Shown here: positions 12,552 through 15,976 of the stretch, piece by piece | Layout of the letters: each line of letters begins with the position of its first letter | Numbering within the stretch: the first letter of the stretch is position 1 | Origin: Nitrososphaerota archaeon | GTDB taxonomy: Archaea; Thermoproteota; Nitrososphaeria; Nitrososphaerales; UBA183 | Length of the DNA stretch: 15,976 bases | Reading direction: 5' to 3' | Assembly: GCA_029785235.1 (NCBI GenBank) | Contig: JAFMAA010000018.1 | Location: 1 to 15,976 of the forward strand | The notes under the pieces: generated by a model | What the model was told of the DNA's origin: nothing | What the model saw: only the letters and a program-made list of their open reading frames with translations | The model's database searches: none | Position numbers and translations under genes: made by a program

Positions 12552-13949
12552 CTAACTCGGTCCTCTGATTCTCTCCACAACAGTGTGGTCTGATATCTGC
12601 AAAACTCGACCCCCCAACTTCGTGGACTTTGACGACACCCCCACAAGCCTTAGCCTCTCTCCCGGCTGGATGCCCAGAAGCCTTCCTGACAGCTCTCTCC
12701 AGGCTACCAACCCGATGTCTCCTGTGTCGTCTCCTATTACCAGTTCTCCCTTCTTCGCAGTCGTTCCATCCTTTAGCCTGACTTCCTCCACAGTCCCATG
12801 GGAGAGCGCGATTACTTCAACCATTATCTCTGTGTTCTCTTTCGCCTCTTGGAGCCGCACTGTCAGTTCTTCAAGTCCTGGAAAACCATCTTCCACAACG
12901 GCCCGAATGGAGCCCGCACTCCTGCAACACAACGTCCCACTCACCACCTCATCAGGAAGTATCTCGACCAACTCGCCTCGAGCAGGAATTCTAAGTCCCA
13001 CACCGACGTCGACGAAAGTCACTCTCTTGTCCCTTCCTACACCGAGCACCAACTTGGCTGACTGCGTCGAACTCGTCGAGGCTATCCTCAGAGCGTATCT
13101 CGCGGTGGGCTCGCCCACGAGGATGGTGCTACCCGCATCGCCATGAATCTCAAACCCTCCACTGTTGGATCGTCTCGCTCTCACATTAGTGACCCGTACC
13201 TTCTGTCCTCGTTGGAGGGCTGGCTGCGACACAGGACTCCAAACGACCACCCTGGTCTCTTTCCCGCCGTCGTCGGCCACGCCGAACTGGAATAGAGATC
13301 CTCCAGAACCGTCAGATCTAACGAACTCGCTATAGCGAGGCTCAGAGCTGACTACGCCTTCTATAGCGACGAACGGCTCTTCTTTCGTCAGGTCCGGAAG
13401 TTTCTGGGTGGCCGCCGACACCGACTGAAGCCTCCCGAGCGCTTTCTCGTCATCTAGGATTTCCATCCGCCCTCTCTTCCCTAGGTTGAGGGTCGGCTTA
13501 CCATCCAGGCCCTGCTTGACGTAGGCCCCCAGGACCCTCACTGGGGAATCGACTTCGACGCCGAGCGTTGCTATCTCCTCCAACGCCTCTTCCCAAACAG
13601 TCATTCTCACAGAGCTCTTCCCATCAAAGAGGACGAACCTCCGATACCGCCCTTCGCTCCCATCCTTCTTGTTGAAAGTAGACTCCGGGTAGACTGCCAG
13701 GACCCTGGCGACCACTGTCACATCGTTGGCTCCGATGTATAGATCCTTGATAGTCATATCAGACGAAACATCGTCCTTGCGGAGTGACACGCCCAGCTCT
13801 CCTGCCACCAAGAAGAGCGCGCCCTGATCGGTAAGATAACCCGCGCCAACACTCCGCTTCTTGTCTTCTAGGCGGCGCATCAACTCGTCTCTGTTCAGCT
13901 CTGGCTTCTGTTGGAGTAGCTCTCCAACGAGCGCCTCGAAGTCATACAT
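12552..13949 (-). CDS. RPA-like single-stranded DNA-binding protein with several OB-folds
   Basis: A 465-residue protein related to archaeal replication protein A, which protects ssDNA in replication and repair. A helical N-terminal part (about 1-60, LVGELLQQKPELNRDELMRRLEDKK) precedes at least three OB-fold units. The first spans about 70-175 (VVARVLAVYPESTF, RRFVLFDGKSSVRMTVWEE). The second spans about 195-295 (FVAIEGVVSSEPRYSEF, LFQFGVADDGGKETRVVVW). The last is at about 370-465 (VEVIALSHGTVEEVRLKDG, LVIGDDTGDIGLVAWRE). The repeated pattern of a strand, DG/DD turn and VxVW strand is typical. I see no zinc finger. ATG 13949 is chosen: it lies two bases after the aminotransferase stop, and the longer open frame upstream overlaps that gene. 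The two form an operon. Confidence 0.88.
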   Translation of the reverse strand: MYDFEALVGELLQQKPELNRDELMRRLEDKKRSVGAGYLTDQGALFLVAGELGVSLRKDDVSSDMTIKDLYIGANDVTVVARVLAVYPESTFNKKDGSEGRYRRFVLFDGKSSVRMTVWEEALEEIATLGVEVDSPVRVLGAYVKQGLDGKPTLNLGKRGRMEILDDEKALGRLQSVSAATQKLPDLTKEEPFVAIEGVVSSEPRYSEFVRSDGSGGSLFQFGVADDGGKETRVVVWSPVSQPALQRGQKVRVTNVRARRSNSGGFEIHGDAGSTILVGEPTARYALRIASTSSTQSAKLVLGVGRDKRVTFVDVGVGLRIPARGELVEILPDEVVSGTLCCRSAGSIRAVVEDGFPGLEELTVRLQEAKENTEIMVEVIALSHGTVEEVRLKDGTTAKKGELVIGDDTGDIGLVAWRELSGRLLGIQPGERLRLVGVSSKSTKLGGRVLQISDHTVVERIRGPS

Positions 13950-13951
13950 GC

Positions 13952-15298
13952 CTAGACTTTGGCCGAACCAACAGCCGCAATGCCTTCCTCCATGATGTCG
14001 ATGCCTTCGTCCATCACATCCTCTGTGATGTTCAGCGGAGGAATGAAACGTAACGTGTTGTGTCCTGCGAATATGACTAGGACACCATGGTGGAAGCAAT
14101 AGTCGACAACACGTGTTGCCTCCGCGTCGCCCCTCGCCTTGGTCTTCTTGTCCTTGACAATCTCGACTCCCACGAAGAGCCCCTTGCCTCTCACATCGCC
14201 CACGATTTCGTACTTCTCTTTCATCTCAAGGAACCTCTTCTTTGCCTTGTCCCCGAGCCGCTGGGCGTTCTCCAACAGTCTCTCCGACTTGATGATGTCG
14301 AGTGTAGCGAGGGCCGCTTCCACGGCCACTGGATTTGCGCCGAAGGTCGAGGCGTGCTGGCCAGGCTTCCAACTCTCCATGATTTCGGCCCTTGCAATGG
14401 TCACACTCAGCGGCAGCCCGGACGCGATTCCCTTGGCAACCGTGACTACATCAGGTGAGATCCCATAGTCTTCTATCGCAAAGAACTTGCCCGTCCTACC
14501 GACTCCGGTCTGGATTTCATCACAGACGAAGAGGACGCCCTCATCACGAAGGAACTCCATCTTCTTGAAGTAGTCCGGGGGAGCAGGAACGTAGCCGCCC
14601 TCGCCCTGTATCGGCTCGAAGAAATACGAAGCTACGTCACCGACGGGGACGAACTTATCCAGATACTGGTCCTTGAAGTAGTCCACACAGTAATAGTCGC
14701 ACTCAGGGAACGTCTGTTTCCAGGGGCACCGATAACAGTACGGATACGGGAAGTGGACCACATCGGGGACAAGGGGGAGCGCGCCCTTTCTCTGCGTCGG
14801 TTTGCTTGCTGTCAGGCTCAGGGCCCCCATGGTCCTCCCATGGAACGCCCCCGAATGTGCCAAGAACAGCGGACGCTTGGTGTGGTTCCTCGTAAGCTTC
14901 ATGGCTGCTTCGATAGCCTCGGCGCCGCTGTTACCATAGTATGCCATCTTCCTGCCGCCCCCCGGGACAAGTGGGAGTAGCTTCTCGGCGAGTTGAATCA
15001 GGTTGTCGTAGTAAAAATCAGTGTAGGAGAAGTGGACGAACTTCTCGGCCTGGCGCGTGATGGCTTCGACTACCTTAGGGTGGGTGGAGCCCGTGCTGAG
15101 CACCGCGATACCAGCTGCGAAGTCGATGAACTGGTTCCCATCGACATCCTTCACGAGCGACCCATGGGCCGCTTCGACCACCAATGGATAGAAACGAGAA
15201 ATCGACGGCGAGAGATACTTCGCGGTATCTTTGACCACCGCGCTTGCCTTCGGCCCAGGAAGCTTACCTTGTACCTTTGCGAATTTCCTCGAATTCAT
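13952..15298 (-). CDS. Class III aminotransferase (4-aminobutyrate/acetylornithine type)
   Basis: A PLP-dependent transaminase of 448 residues, typical length. Motifs: FIDFAAGIAVLSTGSTHP near 57-74, GNSGAEAIEAA (122-132) for the phosphate cup, HGRTMGALSLT near 153-163, EPIQGEGG (228-235), the cofactor-ring DEIQTG (260-265), and the Schiff-base Lys289 in TVAKGIASGLPLS. An insertion near 188-204 carries four cysteines (CYRC...CDYYC), which could bind a metal or form disulfides. The set of motifs best fits archaeal 4-aminobutyrate-type enzymes; acetylornithine or ornithine as substrate cannot be excluded. The ATG at 15298 gives a full N-terminus. It is first in an operon with the RPA-like gene; I see no functional link between the two. 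Confidence 0.92.
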   Translation of the reverse strand: MNSRKFAKVQGKLPGPKASAVVKDTAKYLSPSISRFYPLVVEAAHGSLVKDVDGNQFIDFAAGIAVLSTGSTHPKVVEAITRQAEKFVHFSYTDFYYDNLIQLAEKLLPLVPGGGRKMAYYGNSGAEAIEAAMKLTRNHTKRPLFLAHSGAFHGRTMGALSLTASKPTQRKGALPLVPDVVHFPYPYCYRCPWKQTFPECDYYCVDYFKDQYLDKFVPVGDVASYFFEPIQGEGGYVPAPPDYFKKMEFLRDEGVLFVCDEIQTGVGRTGKFFAIEDYGISPDVVTVAKGIASGLPLSVTIARAEIMESWKPGQHASTFGANPVAVEAALATLDIIKSERLLENAQRLGDKAKKRFLEMKEKYEIVGDVRGKGLFVGVEIVKDKKTKARGDAEATRVVDYCFHHGVLVIFAGHNTLRFIPPLNITEDVMDEGIDIMEEGIAAVGSAKV

Positions 15299-15326
15299 AG
15301 AAACCTACACTCCGGCTGCAGGGTTG

Positions 15327-15336
15327 GGCTAAAAAT
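15327..15336 (-). promoter_or_regulatory. Possible TATA box of the aminotransferase operon
   Basis: Minus-strand GATTTTTAGC lies about 34 bp before ATG 15298. The spacing is a little long, so a short leader is possible; GGAG at 15312-15315 could act as a weak ribosome binding site. Confidence 0.4.
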
Positions 15337-15367
15337 CCTTTACCTAAATTTGGACGCGCGGAGGCTC

Positions 15368-15667
15368 TCAGCGTGAAACTGTGGCTATTGGGATTGAGAG
15401 CTCTATTTCGAGGACGGGAAGGTTGAGCTGCCTTCCATCCCGCGATGTGACGCTTTCGCCATCAATGGTGATGTTCGAAATTTGGACATTACTCATGAAG
15501 CGCTTCTTCAGAACCTGGGCCACTTCGACGGACATGTTGATGGCCTCCCCTCTCGCTCTGAGCACTACCTGTTTTGCACCGCCGTTGAACATGGTGATGC
15601 AGGCGGTAACATAGTTGAGAAGGGGCTTGCTCTGACCAACGATGACCGTCTTCCGCTCTTCGGACAT
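15368..15667 (-). CDS. albA: Alba chromatin protein
   Basis: Alba is an abundant small archaeal protein that coats DNA and RNA as a dimer. The 99-residue protein matches the family throughout: a first strand TVIVGQSKPLLNYVTACITMF, the conserved VVLRARGEAINMSVEVAQVLKKRF, and the C-terminal hairpin ending TSRDGRQLNLPVLEIELS. The Lys in GQSKP at about residue 14 is in the place of the DNA-contacting, modifiable lysine of characterised Alba proteins. ATG 15667 is chosen from the family N-terminus. A TATA box at 15692-15699 lies about 28 bp upstream, predicting a leaderless transcript. A Shine-Dalgarno-like GGAGG at 15683-15687 lies between box and start and would matter only on a longer transcript from upstream. 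Confidence 0.95.
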   Translation of the reverse strand: MSEERKTVIVGQSKPLLNYVTACITMFNGGAKQVVLRARGEAINMSVEVAQVLKKRFMSNVQISNITIDGESVTSRDGRQLNLPVLEIELSIPIATVSR

Positions 15668-15691
15668 CGGTGGTCAGGCCCCTCCTTCAGC

Positions 15692-15699
15692 CTATAAAG
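15692..15699 (-). promoter_or_regulatory. TATA box of alba inside an inverted repeat
   Basis: Minus-strand TTTATAGG is centred about 28 bp before the Alba ATG. It lies in AGCCT-TTAT-AGGCT (15690-15703), a perfect 5-bp inverted repeat, which could be a regulator site overlapping the box. Confidence 0.55.
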
Positions 15700-15706
15700 G
15701 CTCCCC

Positions 15707-15766
15707 CTATGCCGTTTCCTGCGTCTCTTCACAGCAGTGTCCGCCGCAGCAGTCGCAACACGCCAT
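15707..15766 (-). CDS. 19-residue Cys-rich micropeptide
   Basis: A very short frame encodes MACCDCCGGHCCEETQETA: three Cys pairs (CC-D-CC-GGH-CC) and one His in 19 residues, with an acidic tail. It starts with ATG at 15766 and stops with TAG. The perfect Shine-Dalgarno sequence GGAGGTG at 15773-15779, 6 bases before the ATG, is the best in the window. That and the ordered Cys spacing are the reasons for calling it. It could bind Zn, Cu or another soft metal, or an Fe-S cluster. It follows a winged-helix gene by 40 bases and precedes alba by 39 bases, so it may be co-transcribed with either. I know no named family for it. Confidence 0.55.
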   Translation of the reverse strand: MACCDCCGGHCCEETQETA

Positions 15767-15772
15767 CCAATC

Positions 15773-15779
15773 CACCTCC
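15773..15779 (-). promoter_or_regulatory. Shine-Dalgarno sequence of the micropeptide
   Basis: Minus-strand GGAGGTG is fully complementary to the usual 16S rRNA 3' end CACCTCC and stands 6 bases before ATG 15766. Most other genes here lack such a site, so it stands out. Confidence 0.65.
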
Positions 15780-15806
15780 GGTCCGGTCCAGAGTCCCCAA
15801 AGGTAG

Positions 15807-15976
15807 TTATTGACCAGCCCGCTGGTATCTGCCGTCCGTTTTCTCTATGGCCCCATGATTCATCAGCCGCTTCAGTATCCTAGAAACCACCTCTTGGTGG
15901 TAGCCGAGTGCGGTTTTGAGGGCAGAGAAGGCGACTGGTTCCTGACTGCTACATATGACCATGCACGCCCTCGCCT
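15807..15976 (-). CDS. Winged-helix DNA-binding protein, C-terminal part
   Basis: A gene that continues beyond the window edge; 55 codons are visible before TAA 15807-15809. They read as a winged-helix domain: FSALKTALGYHQEVVSRILKRLMNHGAIEKTDGRYQ, with a recognition helix near YHQEVVSRILKRLM and a short wing near EKTDGRYQ. This resembles MarR/ArsR-type archaeal regulators. The Cys-rich micropeptide follows 40 bases downstream on the same strand, so a metal-responsive regulator is one possibility, but the visible part has only two scattered Cys near its beginning. Confidence 0.75.
   Translation of the reverse strand, partial: ARACMVICSSQEPVAFSALKTALGYHQEVVSRILKRLMNHGAIEKTDGRYQRAGQ

Noticed and set aside
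12583..13146. 187-codon plus-strand open frame
   Set aside because: Antisense to the RPA-like gene, Ser/Thr/Pro-rich and without a fold signature.
1..15976. CRISPR array, insertion sequence or prophage genes
   Set aside because: No regularly spaced repeats, transposase, integrase or phage structural genes are visible on either strand.

Overview
The window reads as a moderately GC-rich archaeal chromosome segment. It encodes a geranylgeranylglyceryl phosphate synthase (archaeal lipid), Alba chromatin protein, an Orc1/Cdc6 initiator, the small subunit of DNA polymerase D, a multi-OB RPA-like protein and an Elf1-like transcription factor. Its tRNA genes are interrupted by bulge-helix-bulge introns. 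PolD plus heavily split tRNA genes fits a TACK-type lineage outside the classical Crenarchaeota (Thaumarchaeota, Aigarchaeota or Bathyarchaeota-like); this placement is inference from gene content. Many genes have a TATA-like box about 27-30 bp before the start codon, so mostly leaderless mRNAs are likely, often with GTG or TTG starts.

Layout. 1-1053: the end of an A-type Fe-S carrier gene, a two-intron tRNA-Ser(CGA), and a broken dienelactone-hydrolase-like gene. 1078-3416: from a palindromic TATA box shared with the broken gene, a run of a degenerate ThyX-like protein, a catalytic ThyX and a phosphohexomutase. 3515-7345: PolD small subunit (+), converging tail to tail with orc1/cdc6 (-), then a duplicated-HTH Lrp-like regulator (-). 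7651-8674: an Elf1-like factor and GGGP synthase on the minus strand. 8868-11197: an unrecognised small protein, a membrane-anchored winged-helix protein, an intergenic region with three ORB-like initiator-binding elements (a strong candidate replication origin), and another winged-helix protein. 11169-11939: a methyltransferase reading frame interrupted only by two in-frame TAG codons in the same ATG-TAG-GG context. 12058-12551: tRNA-Thr(GGT) with one intron, elongator tRNA-Met(CAT) with three introns including one in the T-loop, and a small membrane protein. 12552-15298: class III aminotransferase followed by the RPA-like gene. 15368-15976: Alba, a 19-residue peptide with six cysteines behind a perfect Shine-Dalgarno sequence, and the end of a winged-helix gene.

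Together the window looks like a replication-centred neighbourhood: initiator, polymerase D subunit, ssDNA-binding protein, thymidylate synthase, Alba and a candidate origin lie within 16 kb. An ORB-like site also sits immediately upstream of orc1/cdc6, suggesting autoregulation. The most interesting points are the tRNA genes with 6-7 nt anticodon exons, the origin next to a membrane-tethered DNA-binding protein, the double-TAG methyltransferase, the split/degenerate ThyX pair and the Cys-rich micropeptide.
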